From: Chitinophaga caseinilytica
GTDB lineage: Bacteria; Bacteroidota; Bacteroidia; Chitinophagales; Chitinophagaceae
Assembly: GCF_038396765.1 (NCBI RefSeq)
Contig: NZ_CP150096.1
Span: forward strand, 2,091,001-2,155,000
Length of the DNA stretch: 64,000 bases
Direction: 5' to 3'
A model generated the notes under the pieces. The model was given only the letters and a program-made list of their open reading frames with translations, was not told the DNA's origin and did no database searches. Shown here piece after piece: positions 1-10,500 of the stretch (its first letter is position 1; each line of letters opens with the position of its first letter). The translations under genes and the position numbers were made by a program.

Positions 1-30
1 CGCTGTTTTCCGTCGAGCCCTGTCCTGAAT

Positions 31-2421
31 CTACATCGATACCCGGTTTTCCTCTTCCTGCCTTTTCCGCTGGTCGGCTTTGTAGGTCGACTGGCCGAAC
101 CGCCAGGATAGCGACGCAACCGCCCTGCGCGTCCCGAACCAGTGATACAGCTGGTTGTCGATGATCTGTTTTTCACGGAAAGTAAACACCACGCGATAGG
201 TGTCGAACATATCGTACACGTTCAATCCCGACTGCAATTTCCCTTTCAGCCAGCTTTTCTGCAATCCCGCGTCGATCTTGTAAATATGCTTCGAGCGGTA
301 CAGCCCGTTGCCGCCTTTCGACCGGTAATTGTAGGATATATCCGCTGTAATGCCCGCCGGCAGTGTAAATACCTGGCTTCCCGAAACGGTCCACTGGAGA
401 ATGGGGATTTTGTAAGTGACGCCGTGATAGGGATTGATTTCGCGCGTGTAATACAATCCGAAGTTGTTCTGCATCCGCCACCATGGCCGCACGCGCGCCG
501 GGAACGCCACTTCGGCACCGGCGAAATCGTTGTAGGGAAGGTTTCTGCCGAGGTACTCCAGTACATGCGTTTCGCGGTTGTATTCCGGGTACCTGGCCAT
601 GGGGTCTTCTTCCCGCCCGGCCTGCAGCGTCAGCGATAGTGTGCGGATGGTATAACTGATGCTGAGCGTGTTGGTGATGGAAGGTTTTAACTGCGGATTG
701 CCGACCCAGTAATTCAGGGGGCTGTAATAAAACCGGAACGGGTTCAACTGCGAGAAGTTGGGCCGCGTCATGCGCCGCGTGAAACTCAATTGGAGTTGCT
801 GGTCGGCAGACAGGGGATGCATAAGACTGAAACTCGGCAACCAGCTCAGGTAGCGGCGTTCGGTAGTTTGTAATCCCTGTTCCGACCGGGCGATGGTGTG
901 CGTTCTTTCCAACCGTAACCCGATCGAATATTGCGTTTTATTCCACGTGCCGTTCCTGGAAACGTACGCGGCCACGATGCGTTCGTCGTACTTGAAATTG
1001 TTGGAGCGGCTGCTGTCGGGAAGGAACATTTGTGCGGCACCGAGCGTATCGTACCGGAGATCGTTCCGGGTGGAATTGAACGCCGCCCGGATACCGGTAT
1101 TCCATTTTCCGTTGCCGGCCGGTATGGTGGCGTCTGCCTGCGCGGTGCGGATGCGGATATCGTTTTCCAGCGCGGTTTTCCAATGGCCGGGGAGGCGGGC
1201 GTCGTAATCGTCGCTGTACAGGATGTCTTCCGTTTGGCGGTTCCCGATGTTGAACGCGGCGGCGGCGAGCTCGAGTTGCCATTTGCTGAAATTGCCGGAA
1301 TAGCGGAGATCGGCCGTGAGATTGTTTTGTACCGGGCGCCCGTTGTTGCGGAACCGCGTAAACGCCACCGGCTCGGGGATTTCGGCAGGGGTAGCGGTAT
1401 GGATGGTATTGTCGGTGAACGTTCTCCGGTTGGACCGGAATCCCCGGAAAACCGCCTCCAGCCGGTGATTGTCGTTCAACCGGTATTCCGCACCGAGGTG
1501 GAGCGTGTAATTGTCGTGCCGCGTGGGTACGTTGGTGCGCGTGCGCTGGATGTTTTTATCCGACAGATGCTGCAAGGCACCGTACCGGTAAATCGTATAT
1601 CCGCCAACGTACCCCATGCGGGTAGACCACGTTAATTGCCGTGTGCGGTAATGCATCACGAGGGAATTGTCTGATTGGGTGTACTGATTCTGCTGGAGCG
1701 AGGAGGAAAGCTGCCCCGTCCACCCGAGCGATTGGTCGCGCCGTAGCTTCAGGTCGATGATGGCTTTAAATTCCGCGTCGTACCTGGCGGATGGTTGTGT
1801 AATAACGTCGATAGACGCGATCTGGTCGGGCCGGAGGCTGCGGAGGTATTGCCGGATTTCTTCCGCGCTCATCTGCGCCGGGCGCCCGTCTATGAACAGC
1901 ACGGGAACGTTGCGGCCGGAGATGAGGATGCCGCCTTCTCCATCTACCTCGAGGCCGGGCACTTTCCGGAGCACGTCGAACGCATTGGCGGCCGCGCGGA
2001 ACATGGGATTGCCGGTGATCTGTACGGTGATGCGGTCTGCCTGCCGCTGGATGGCCGGGCGCCCGCCGCCAATAGTCACTTCCGCGAGCATACTGGCGGC
2101 GGGTGTGAGGGCGAGGTTGCCGGCGGACCAGGCGTTGCCGGGCGGCACGGGCGCGTGGAGGGTTTCGTATCCCAGCGCCGACAATTCCAGCAGATAAGCC
2201 GCAGGCCGAAGTCCGGTGAACGAGAAACTTCCCGCGGAATCAGCCATTTGTCCTGTCACCAGCACCGAATCGGGCGAAAGGATTTTTACCGCGGCGAAGG
2301 GGATCCCGGCGCCGGTGGTTTTATCGGTCGCCCGCCCGGTGATTCGTATTTGGGCGGAAAGAGAGGTAAGGGAAAGCAGGAATAAGCATGTCAGCAAAGT
2401 TCGTTGCACCAGGTTCGGCAT
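31..2421 (-). CDS. TonB-dependent outer-membrane receptor (outer-membrane beta-barrel family)
   Basis: The 796-residue protein starts with a signal peptide (about residues 1-24). A carboxypeptidase-regulatory-like beta-sandwich follows (about 25-110), then a plug domain (about 125-230, with the phrase LFIDGRPAQMSAEEI) and a long beta-barrel rich in aromatic and Arg/Asn residues. This is the layout of the Bacteroidota outer-membrane beta-barrel family related to TonB receptors. It is not a SusC, since the usual SusC signature around the TonB box is absent and no SusD is adjacent. The barrel is followed by a charged tail of about 20 residues. A 7TM-AraC regulator lies 81 nt upstream on the same strand, a frequent pairing in this phylum. 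The substrate is unknown; metal chelates or peptides are possible. Confidence 0.85.
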   Translation of the reverse strand: MPNLVQRTLLTCLFLLSLTSLSAQIRITGRATDKTTGAGIPFAAVKILSPDSVLVTGQMADSAGSFSFTGLRPAAYLLELSALGYETLHAPVPPGNAWSAGNLALTPAASMLAEVTIGGGRPAIQRQADRITVQITGNPMFRAAANAFDVLRKVPGLEVDGEGGILISGRNVPVLFIDGRPAQMSAEEIRQYLRSLRPDQIASIDVITQPSARYDAEFKAIIDLKLRRDQSLGWTGQLSSSLQQNQYTQSDNSLVMHYRTRQLTWSTRMGYVGGYTIYRYGALQHLSDKNIQRTRTNVPTRHDNYTLHLGAEYRLNDNHRLEAVFRGFRSNRRTFTDNTIHTATPAEIPEPVAFTRFRNNGRPVQNNLTADLRYSGNFSKWQLELAAAAFNIGNRQTEDILYSDDYDARLPGHWKTALENDIRIRTAQADATIPAGNGKWNTGIRAAFNSTRNDLRYDTLGAAQMFLPDSSRSNNFKYDERIVAAYVSRNGTWNKTQYSIGLRLERTHTIARSEQGLQTTERRYLSWLPSFSLMHPLSADQQLQLSFTRRMTRPNFSQLNPFRFYYSPLNYWVGNPQLKPSITNTLSISYTIRTLSLTLQAGREEDPMARYPEYNRETHVLEYLGRNLPYNDFAGAEVAFPARVRPWWRMQNNFGLYYTREINPYHGVTYKIPILQWTVSGSQVFTLPAGITADISYNYRSKGGNGLYRSKHIYKIDAGLQKSWLKGKLQSGLNVYDMFDTYRVVFTFREKQIIDNQLYHWFGTRRAVASLSWRFGQSTYKADQRKRQEEENRVSM

Positions 2422-2502
2422 GTGGTCCTTTTTTCACAAACCTAGGGCGGGAAACGGCTGCGGGCGTCCGGACGCGGGAATTCCGGCGTACGGTTTTATA
2501 AT

Positions 2503-3564
2503 TCAGGACCCTTGCCCGGCGGCGCTTTGGGCCAGGTTTTCGCGGAACAGGGCGGGCGTGGTGCCGGTCACTTTGCGGAAGGCGGCGTAAAAGGTGGATT
2601 TGGAATTGAAGCCTACTTCGTACCCGATGGCTTCGAAAGTGAGGTGGTCGTTGGTGGTGATGAGCCGGCAGGCTTCGCCGATCCGGTACTCGTTCACGAA
2701 AGCGGAGAAGCTTTTGCCCAGGTTATCGTTCAGGAGCTGGGAAAGGAGGTGCGGGGTGACGTGGAGGCGCTGGGCGAGGTCGCCCAGTTTGAGGTTAGGG
2801 TCTTTGTAAACGTCCGGGACGGCCATGGCGGCAGACAGTTTTTCGAGGAGCGATTGCGCGTCGGCATCGGGGATCTTGCGCTTGGGCGACTGCGGATTGG
2901 CGGATTTCGAGCCGGCGCCGTAAAAGAAAACGAAAATGGTGACGTACAGGATGAACGTGAAGGAAACCGCCGCCGCGATGTACACCGCGGGCATGAAACG
3001 GAACAGCGCGAGGGCGTAGAAAAGGTAAAGTATGAGGTTCCCCGCCAGCACGGAAAGCATCTGCCGTTCCAGCACGGTCACCTTTCCCCCGAAAATTTTC
3101 CCGATCTCGCCCCGCATGACGTACACCGAAGCGATGAGGTATAAAAACCATTGCGCATAAATAATATATGCGATCACCTTGTTCCAGATTTTCGGGTATG
3201 CTTCGTAGGAAATGAAGATGCCGCCGACGATAATTATTGTCAAAAGCACGCCCCAGGCTACTTTCCAGCTTTTCGGGACGGGGTTTCCGTTGTTCCTGGC
3301 AGACAGTAGCATATAATATAAAGAAGGCCCGATGAGGAAGCAGGCGCTCAGGCCCGTTTGCAGGCAGGATTTCGGAAGGTCGGGGTTGAAGTAAAAGAAT
3401 ACCGATTTGGCGACGCGCAGGCTGATCATCAGCAACATGAGGCCCATGAAAAACGTCCACAGCGGCCGGCCTTTCCGGTTGAAAAGCAGGTACAGACCGA
3501 GGATGAGGCCGTTACAGGCGCCGAGGGCGCTGATCGTCAGAAGAAGTTGCTGCCCGGTATTCAT
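2503..3564 (-). CDS. AraC-family regulator with N-terminal multi-helix membrane domain
   Basis: The N-terminal ~210 residues of this 353-residue protein form about seven hydrophobic helices. A short linker leads to a C-terminal AraC double helix-turn-helix (about 250-345). The second helix-turn-helix carries the family signature around EAIGYEVGFNSKSTFYAAF, followed by FRKVTGTTPALFRE. The membrane part probably senses an envelope or membrane-soluble signal while the AraC part binds DNA from the inner face. It sits immediately upstream of, and codirectional with, the beta-barrel receptor at 31-2421, so that receptor is its likeliest target. The ligand is unknown. Confidence 0.88.
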   Translation of the reverse strand: MNTGQQLLLTISALGACNGLILGLYLLFNRKGRPLWTFFMGLMLLMISLRVAKSVFFYFNPDLPKSCLQTGLSACFLIGPSLYYMLLSARNNGNPVPKSWKVAWGVLLTIIIVGGIFISYEAYPKIWNKVIAYIIYAQWFLYLIASVYVMRGEIGKIFGGKVTVLERQMLSVLAGNLILYLFYALALFRFMPAVYIAAAVSFTFILYVTIFVFFYGAGSKSANPQSPKRKIPDADAQSLLEKLSAAMAVPDVYKDPNLKLGDLAQRLHVTPHLLSQLLNDNLGKSFSAFVNEYRIGEACRLITTNDHLTFEAIGYEVGFNSKSTFYAAFRKVTGTTPALFRENLAQSAAGQGS

Positions 3565-3574
3565 AGATAGTATC

Positions 3575-3608
3575 GAAAATAACGAAAATTCGGCGCGGAT
3601 GCGCGCCG
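3575..3608 (-). terminator. Probable intrinsic terminator of the gene at 3649-4146
   Basis: A perfect 7-bp stem CGGCGCG / CGCGCCG (3591-3597 and 3602-3608, 4-nt loop) is followed, on the minus strand, by the T-rich tail AATTTTCGTTATTTTC. It lies just 3' of the small membrane-protein gene and separates it from the AraC gene. Confidence 0.5.
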
Positions 3609-3648
3609 TTCGGGAACAAGGAAAGCAGGGCGGGATAGACGGCAGGAA

Positions 3649-4146
3649 TTACCGGATCCTTCCCAGGGCTTTCAGAATGTAAAGCCCCGCCACCGCGAGC
3701 CCGCAGAAGATCGCCGAACCGATGAGGAACGGGCGGGCAGCGTTCCCTTTTTCAAAATACATGTCCTGTCCCTTATCGATGAAAGTGACGTGGCGGTTTA
3801 CCGAAGGGTCGCTGTTGTCGAGCTTTTGATCGAAATAGGCCGTGATGGTGTCTCCCGTCCGCAGCGCATCGATCCGCTCGAATGCCGGGGAGAAATCGCC
3901 GCGGTCTTTCCCCACGAAAATTTCCAGGACGGGCAGGCGCCCGTTGAGCTGGATATAACGGTTTTTACCTGGGTTCCGGTCGGGGAGTGTCCCGAATGCA
4001 GGGCCGATGTGGGTGATGACGCCGGTGATGGTGGCGTACGCGGTGCGTGGGGAACCGCTGCGTAGCGACATAAATATAAAAAGAACGGCGCAGGCGGTTA
4101 ATATGAATGCGCTTCTCAGGAACAGGGCGGGCGGTGGTTTCGGCAT
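3649..4146 (-). CDS. Small two-TM membrane protein (DUF3592-like)
   Basis: This 165-residue protein has one hydrophobic helix near the N-terminus (about 10-26) and one near the C-terminus (about 140-158). They flank an extracytoplasmic domain of about 110 residues. The topology and the phrase DALRTGDTITAYFDQ resemble DUF3592-type membrane proteins, but the match is by pattern only. It is followed by a terminator-like hairpin and seems to be a single-gene unit. No function can be assigned. Confidence 0.65.
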   Translation of the reverse strand: MPKPPPALFLRSAFILTACAVLFIFMSLRSGSPRTAYATITGVITHIGPAFGTLPDRNPGKNRYIQLNGRLPVLEIFVGKDRGDFSPAFERIDALRTGDTITAYFDQKLDNSDPSVNRHVTFIDKGQDMYFEKGNAARPFLIGSAIFCGLAVAGLYILKALGRIR

Positions 4147-4232
4147 AAGTTGTCGGTATAGTGCGCCAAATATAAGAAAGGTTTCCGTTGGAAGGGATTT
4201 ACAATCAATCCACTACAAAAACTTGATAATTA

Positions 4233-4253
4233 CTTTCTAAAAAAGTTAGGAAG
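4233..4253. promoter_or_regulatory. Imperfect palindrome upstream of the ROK gene (candidate operator)
   Basis: CTTTCTAA-N5-TTAGGAAG is an inverted repeat with one mismatch, 53 nt before the ROK start codon. ROK repressors commonly autoregulate through AT-rich palindromes with CTAA/TTAG half-sites. The role is inferred from position only. Confidence 0.35.
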
Positions 4254-4305
4254 TTTTGCTTTCATTCTAAATTAATTATTATCTTGAGGAGGATTCTTTC
4301 CCTGC

Positions 4306-5490
4306 ATGAAAAAAGACGAACAATATAAACGCTTGATACTGAGGGAGATTTACTATGCAAATACGTTATCTGCCACGGAATTGAGCGAACGCATCGGAAA
4401 GAGTTTACCCCTGACGATCCGGACGGTCAATCATCTCGTAAAGGAGAAAGTCCTGGAACCTTCAGGCTACGCTCCCTCCAGCGGAGGACGGCGCCCCATC
4501 ACATACACCATTAATAAAAAGGCACTTTATATTTTGTCGGTCTCCATGGACCAGCTGGTAACGCGCATCTCCCTGATGGACCTTACCAACAGCCATGTAG
4601 GCGGCATCAACCGGCACGAATTGCCGCTCAAAAACAATCCCGCCGCGCTCAAAACGCTGGCCAGCCTCCTGGTGGATGCCATCGACCTGTCGAAAATCGA
4701 CCGGGGGCGGATCCTCGGGATCGGGATCGGGATGCCCGGGTTCATAGACGGGATGCGCGGGGAGAACTACAGTTTCCCCATGCAGGATGGAACGGAGCAG
4801 CAAACGATCGTGGAATACCTGGCAACGGCTACCGGCCTGCCGGTCCACATCGACAACGACTCCAGCCTCATCGCCCTGGCGGAATACCGGTTCGGCAACG
4901 CCCGGAAAGCTGCCAACAGCATGGTCGTCAATATCGGATGGGGCGTGGGTTTGGGGATGATCCTCAACGGCTCCCTCTTCCGGGGCAACAACGGGTTTGC
5001 CGGAGAATTCTCCCACATCCCGCTGTTCAATAACAATAAACTGTGCAGCTGCGGAAAGAGCGGTTGCCTCGAAACGGAGACATCCCTGCTCGTGCTCATC
5101 GACAAAGCCGTGAAAGGCCTCCGCAACGGAGAAACCTCCTCGCTGCAAGGCCACTTTCCCACGGGCGAAATCGAAAAGGACTGCGAGATGATTATGGATG
5201 CAGCCGCCAGCGGGGATAAATTCTGTATCGAACTGATCAAGGATATCGGGTATCATATCGGGCGTGGCGTGGCCATCCTGATCCACCTGCTCAATCCGCG
5301 GTCGGTAGTGCTCAGCGGCCGGGGCTCGCTCGCCGGAAAGCTGTGGCTCGCACCCGTTCAGCAGGCGCTCAACGAACATTGCATCCCGCGGCTGGCCACC
5401 CAAACGGTGGTCGATGTTTCAACGCTCGGCTATGATGCCGAACTGCTCGGCTCCGCCGCCCTCGTCATGGAAAATTACGCAACACCATAG
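4306..5490 (+). CDS. ROK-family transcriptional repressor
   Basis: This 394-residue protein has an N-terminal winged helix-turn-helix (about 1-75, including TELSERIGKSLPLTIRTVNHL) followed by a ROK sugar-kinase-like domain. The ROK domain shows GIGIGMPGFIDG, the catalytic-site-like DNDSS, and the zinc-binding cysteine cluster CSCGKSGCLE preceded by GEFSHI. The N-terminal DNA-binding region marks it as a NagC/XylR-type repressor and not a plain glucokinase. ROK repressors respond to sugars or sugar phosphates. A GAGGAGG ribosome-binding stretch precedes the ATG by about 14 nt. It has its own terminator (5535-5566). It may regulate the SusC/SusD/GH locus starting at 7505, since its position is consistent with sensing glucose or galactose released there; that link is inference. 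Confidence 0.9.
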   Translation: MKKDEQYKRLILREIYYANTLSATELSERIGKSLPLTIRTVNHLVKEKVLEPSGYAPSSGGRRPITYTINKKALYILSVSMDQLVTRISLMDLTNSHVGGINRHELPLKNNPAALKTLASLLVDAIDLSKIDRGRILGIGIGMPGFIDGMRGENYSFPMQDGTEQQTIVEYLATATGLPVHIDNDSSLIALAEYRFGNARKAANSMVVNIGWGVGLGMILNGSLFRGNNGFAGEFSHIPLFNNNKLCSCGKSGCLETETSLLVLIDKAVKGLRNGETSSLQGHFPTGEIEKDCEMIMDAAASGDKFCIELIKDIGYHIGRGVAILIHLLNPRSVVLSGRGSLAGKLWLAPVQQALNEHCIPRLATQTVVDVSTLGYDAELLGSAALVMENYATP

Positions 5491-5534
5491 AACCAACCTG
5501 TTTTAAAGGAAAAATTGAAATACAGTGAACAAGG

Positions 5535-5566
5535 AAACCGGCCCTATTTAAGGGTCGGTTTTTTTT
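5535..5566 (+). terminator. Intrinsic terminator after the ROK gene
   Basis: AACCGGCCCT-ATTTA-AGGGTCGGTT hairpin (one unpaired position in the stem) followed by an eight-T run. It also rules out a translation start for the next gene upstream of about 5570. Confidence 0.85.
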
Positions 5567-5628
5567 ATGCTACTTTTCTTGTTATGTACCACGCACACCG
5601 ATCCGGGGAAATTTGTTATTTTTCCCGC

Positions 5629-7287
5629 ATGAGGAAATGGTTATGGATTTTGATGGCATGTTTCCACGCAGCCACCGCCGCCGCGCAAACGAATGCCGAC
5701 AGCCTCGCCGCACGGCTGGCAGACAAATCGATGTCTGCCTCCGAACGCATCCGCACGCTCAACCAGCTCGCCGCATATTATAATAAGGACTCCACCAACA
5801 TCGCCCTCGTTTGGGCCAACGAAGCGTACCTGCTCGCCCTCCGGGAAGAAAACCACGACCTCCAGGCCGCTTCGCTCCTCAACCTTTCGGAAGGATATTT
5901 ATATAACGACCAGTACGACCAGGCCCTCAATTATGCCTATACGGCGCTCGACCTCGTGGAAACCGACAGCGCCCGCGCCCGGTGCTTCACCTTCCTCGGC
6001 TGGATTTTTTACGATACCGAAAACGCCCATTTCTCCCAGCAATACCATCAGCAGGCCTACGATATCTACCGCCGCCTCGGCGATCCGCGGACGATTGCCC
6101 TGAGCCTCAACGCCCTCGGGCTCGTGTATCTCCAGAAAGACGAGTTCGCCACCGCCCGCAAATATTTCGACAGCACCCTGCAGCTCGCCCGCGACCGCGG
6201 GCTCGGCGGCATGGTAGCCACGGCCCTCAGTAACCGCGGCATCTGCGAAAACGAATTCGGCAAGTATAACGACGCCATCGCGGATTTCAACCAGGCGCTG
6301 GCCATGTTGAAGGGAGGCGATGAGTTGTCGCACGCGGAAGTGCTCAACCAGATGTCTTATTCCCGCATCATGCTCAAGGAGTACCCCCAGGCCCGGGAGC
6401 TCCTGGCCCAGGCACGCACCCTCATCAACCAGAGCAATTCCAACACCCGCAAAGAAAAACTCCTCGACAACCTCACCAATTCCGTGCTCCTCTATCAGCA
6501 GCTCGGCGAATACAAGACCGCGTTCACGGAGCTGCAGGAATACACCCGCGTCCGCAACGAAATCCTGTCCAAAAGTAAAAGCGAAGCCATTTCCGCCCTC
6601 AAGCTCAAGCGTGAGGCCGACGAGAATCAGACCCGCATCATTACCCTCGTGGCCCAGAAAGAGCTCCGGTCTTTCCAACGGAACGCCCTGGCTGCCGGTG
6701 TGGTACTCCTTATTATTATAGGATTCCTCGTTTATTCCAAACTGAAACAGAAGCAGAAGAAGGAAAAGGAACTGGAAGAAGTGAAGCGCGCCCTCATCAA
6801 ACAGGAGCTGGAAGGCGCCCTCATGGAAAAGGAAGCCCTCAACAATAAACTCGAATTCCGCGATAACGACCTGAAAAACTATGCGTTGTATATTTCCCAG
6901 CGCAACGAGATGATCCGGCATTTCATAGACGAGCTCACCGGGCTCGATATCCATTCCGACGCCAAAAAGGAAAATATCGCCCGGTTCAATAAAATGGTCA
7001 ACAAGTTCCAGCACGACCTGGACATTAATAAAGACGCGCAGGACTTCAACCTGTCCGTCAACGAAATCCACAAAGATTTCTTCTTCAACCTCCTCCAGCA
7101 ATTCCCCAATCTTACCGAAAACGAGCGCCGGTTATGCGCGCAAATCCGGCTGAACCTGTCGATAAAAGACATCGCTTCCCTCAATAATATCTCCGTTAAA
7201 TCCGTGGAAATGGCCCGATATCGCCTGCGGAAAGTGTTTAATCTCGAGCATAAAGACAGCCTGTCTGACTTCCTGAAAAATTTCTAA
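5629..7287 (+). CDS. TPR-repeat membrane regulator with C-terminal LuxR/GerE-like HTH
   Basis: I place the start at 5629 (552 aa), because upstream in-frame ATGs lie inside the preceding terminator and only this one gives a clean signal peptide (residues 1-20, ending AAAAQ). Periplasmic tetratricopeptide repeats (about 30-330) are followed by a single transmembrane helix (about 353-373). A charged coiled coil comes next (about 375-425), then a cytoplasmic helix-turn-helix (about 495-545, LTENERRLCAQIRLNLSIKD and KSVEMARYRLRKVF). This layout is a common one-component sensor in Bacteroidota: the TPR part senses in the periplasm and the HTH acts on DNA. Its position 217 nt upstream of and codirectional with susC makes it the best candidate activator of the 7505-21893 locus. 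Direct DNA targets are not visible. Confidence 0.85.
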   Translation: MRKWLWILMACFHAATAAAQTNADSLAARLADKSMSASERIRTLNQLAAYYNKDSTNIALVWANEAYLLALREENHDLQAASLLNLSEGYLYNDQYDQALNYAYTALDLVETDSARARCFTFLGWIFYDTENAHFSQQYHQQAYDIYRRLGDPRTIALSLNALGLVYLQKDEFATARKYFDSTLQLARDRGLGGMVATALSNRGICENEFGKYNDAIADFNQALAMLKGGDELSHAEVLNQMSYSRIMLKEYPQARELLAQARTLINQSNSNTRKEKLLDNLTNSVLLYQQLGEYKTAFTELQEYTRVRNEILSKSKSEAISALKLKREADENQTRIITLVAQKELRSFQRNALAAGVVLLIIIGFLVYSKLKQKQKKEKELEEVKRALIKQELEGALMEKEALNNKLEFRDNDLKNYALYISQRNEMIRHFIDELTGLDIHSDAKKENIARFNKMVNKFQHDLDINKDAQDFNLSVNEIHKDFFFNLLQQFPNLTENERRLCAQIRLNLSIKDIASLNNISVKSVEMARYRLRKVFNLEHKDSLSDFLKNF

Positions 7288-7504
7288 CACATTTATTTAC
7301 AATTAGTTAATCTCCATGTAGGGGTCTTGTAGAGGTGCCTGTAAGGCACGTATAGAGGCTCCGTTTCCTGCTGCGCTGGTTTTTCCGGTCTACTTTACGA
7401 ATGCATCCCGTGAACCGCGATTTCACGTTCGTCCGCTACTAAAAAACCTATGCGAGCGGTTCCCGGGACTTGTCCATGTTATTCTTAAAAACTAAAAAAC
7501 CAAA
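7288..7504 (+). promoter_or_regulatory. Long leader/promoter region of the susC operon with two hairpins
   Basis: 217 nt between the regulator gene and susC. It contains two perfect short inverted repeats: GTGCCT-GTA-AGGCAC (7335-7349) and CGTGAA-N7-TTCACG (7409-7427). A TACTTTAC element at 7391-7398 is one base off the Bacteroidota -7 consensus TAnnTTTG, but I see no well-spaced -33 element. The hairpins may be regulator sites or leader RNA structure. Confidence 0.4.
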
Positions 7505-10500
7505 ATGCGTATGTGGAAACTATTCCGAGGGAACGGACTGTTGCTGGTCCTTTTATTGACCGGATTTGCGGCGATGGCCCAGACCGGGAAGCCCCTCAAA
7601 GGTAAAATTACAGACGTGAAGGGGGAGGCCCTGCCCGGGGTGAGCGTTGCCGTGAAGGGGACTTCGCAGGGAACGGCCAGCAATGCCACCGGCGAATTCT
7701 CCATTACGGTATCTCCTGATGCCACGCTGGTGATCTCGGCCATCGGGTTCACCACCCGAGAAGTGCCCGTTGCCGGTAAAAGCGTGCTCTCCATCGTGCT
7801 CGAAGAAAGCTCCAAAGGGCTGGATGAAGTGGTAGTGGTAGGATACGGCACCCAGAAAAAAGGCGACGTTACCGCGGCCATCTCCACCGTCAACACCAAA
7901 AACCTCGAAAAGCAGCCTACGGGCAACATCGGTACCATGCTCCAGGGCCAGGCCGCCGGTGTGATCGTAAGCTCCGGAACGGGCAACCCCGCCGCCAGCC
8001 CCACGGTGCTCGTGCGCGGGATGAACAGCATCAACAACGATAACCCGCTGTATGTGGTAGACGGGATCCCGCAGACCTATGCGTACGACCTCAACCCGAA
8101 CGACATCGAGTCGGTTTCCGTACTGAAGGATGCATCCGCCGCCACCATTTATGGTGCCCGTGCCGCGGGAGGCGTGATCATCATCACCACCAAAAAAGGA
8201 AAAAGCGGGGAGCCGAGGATCAATTTCAACTCCTACGTTTCCCAGCATACCCTCAACAACAACATCCCGTTGATGGGAAAGATCGAGATGAACAAAGTGG
8301 TGAAGGAAGCGTTCGCAAACGACGGGCCCGGCAGCACGCCACCGATTTATGTGATGGACGACAGCAAATACGCCAACTCCGACTGGGTAGGCGCATACAT
8401 GAAGAAAGGCGTGGAGCAGAAGCATGACCTCGACGTGTCGGGGGCTTCCGAGAAATTGTCGTACCGCCTCTCCCTGGGCCACTGGGAGCATTCCGGCAAT
8501 ATCATCAACTCCGGTTCCAAGCGCGACAACCTCCGCCTCAATACCGAGATCCGGCTGATGAAAGACCGTTTGAAAGTAACGCCTATTCTTGCCTATACCC
8601 GTTTCAACAACAAGAATTTCGGGGACGTGACGGGCGACGGCGATGCCGGTTTCTCCGCCATCATGGACCTTTACAAAACGCCGCCGCACAAGCGGATCTA
8701 CGACCCAAACACCCTGAACGGTTACGCCAAACCCGAGCCCGAGCTGGGTTCCGGCAATATGGTGGGGCAGCAGATGCTAACCAACAGCCGCACGGCCGAC
8801 GATCACCTTCAGTTCAACATCGCTGCCGACCTGAAGCTCTGGAAAGGATTTTCCTATAATTTCAGCGCGGGCCGCAACATTATCAACTCTTTCAGCTTTT
8901 CGCAAACGCCTCCTTACGACTTCGGTGCACTGGCGCTCGTGGAAAACCCGAGCCGTTCCGAAAGCCGGGGCCGCACGGAGTACCAGGTGTTCACGCATTT
9001 GCTGAATTACGATCAGACCTTTGGCCGCCACAATGTGAAGGCGATGTACGGCTTCTCCCGCGAGAAAACCACTGCGCAGGGCACCACGGCGTCGGGCAAC
9101 CACCTGTCGAGCGCGCTCATCGAATCGCTTTCCGGCCTCATCATCGACGGTCCGAACGATCTCATCCGCGCCAATGGCTGGAACTATTCCAACTCGCTCC
9201 AGTCTTACTTCGGCCGTGTTTCCTATAACTACAACGATCGTTATTACCTGCAGGGGAGCCTCCGCCGCGATGGTTCTTCCCGGTTCGGCCCCTCGCACCG
9301 TTACGGTACATTCTGGTCTGCATCTGCCGGCTGGAACCTGCATAACGAGCGCTTCTTCTCCGTTCCCTGGATTTCGGAGCTGAAGCCCCGCGTGAGCTAT
9401 GGTATTGTGGGCAACCAGAACATCGCCAACTTCCAATATCTCGCGAAGATCTTCCTACAGGGCTCCAGCGAATACCTGAACTATCCTTTCGGTTCGGCTA
9501 CGTCGCAAAAAGTACTCGTGGGTGCCATTACGACCGCGCTGGCCAATAACGACATCAAGTGGGAGCAGACGGCTACGTTCAACGCCGGTGTCAGCTTCAG
9601 TTTCCTGAAAGGCGCCATCAGCGGTAACCTGGATTATTTCCGCAGCCGCACTTCCGATATGCTCGCCGAAACGCCGATCCCCGCATCGTCTGGTATCATC
9701 ACCATGCCGCTGACCAACATTGCTGACATGGAAAACAAAGGCTGGGAACTTTCAGTAAGCTATCGCAACAAGGCAGAAAAAGAATTCTCCTGGGATGTGA
9801 CCGCCAACCTCTCGCACAGCACCAACAAGATCATCCGCCTCGGTTACGACGAAGGAATGATCTCCGACGGATATGTGGATTATTCGAACCGCGCCAGCAC
9901 CATCACCCGCAAAGGCGAATCACTCGCTTCGTTCTACCTGTATAAATCGAACGGAATCTTCCGCTCGCAGGCAGAAGTAGACGCGCATGTGAATAAATCG
10001 GGCGATAAACTGCAGCCCAACGCAGCTCCGGGCGATCTGCGCTTCGTGGATACCAATGGCGACGGGGAACTGAACGACGACGACAAGCTCATCATGGGCA
10101 ACGGACTTCCGAAACTGGATTACGGCGTTACCTTCAACGCCCGCTACAAAAACTTCGACCTGATGGTTTTCCTGAACGGAAAGCAGGGCCAGAAAATGTA
10201 TAACGGCGCCAAGATGTTCCTGTACCGCTTCTACCGCTCGGCAGACCTGGTGAACGCATGGTCTCCCTCCAACCCGAACTCCGACATCTACCGCCTGAGC
10301 GATGCCGACAAAAACGAGAACCTCCGCGTGTCTGACTACTTCCTGGAAGACGCGTCGTTCCTCCGCCTGCGGAACCTTCAGCTCGGGTATACCCTCCCGT
10401 CGGAACTGACCAAAAAAGCGTTCCTGAACCGCGTCCGCATTTACGCCGGCGCATACAACCTGCTCACGTTCACGAAGTACTCCGGCTTCGATCCGGACCT

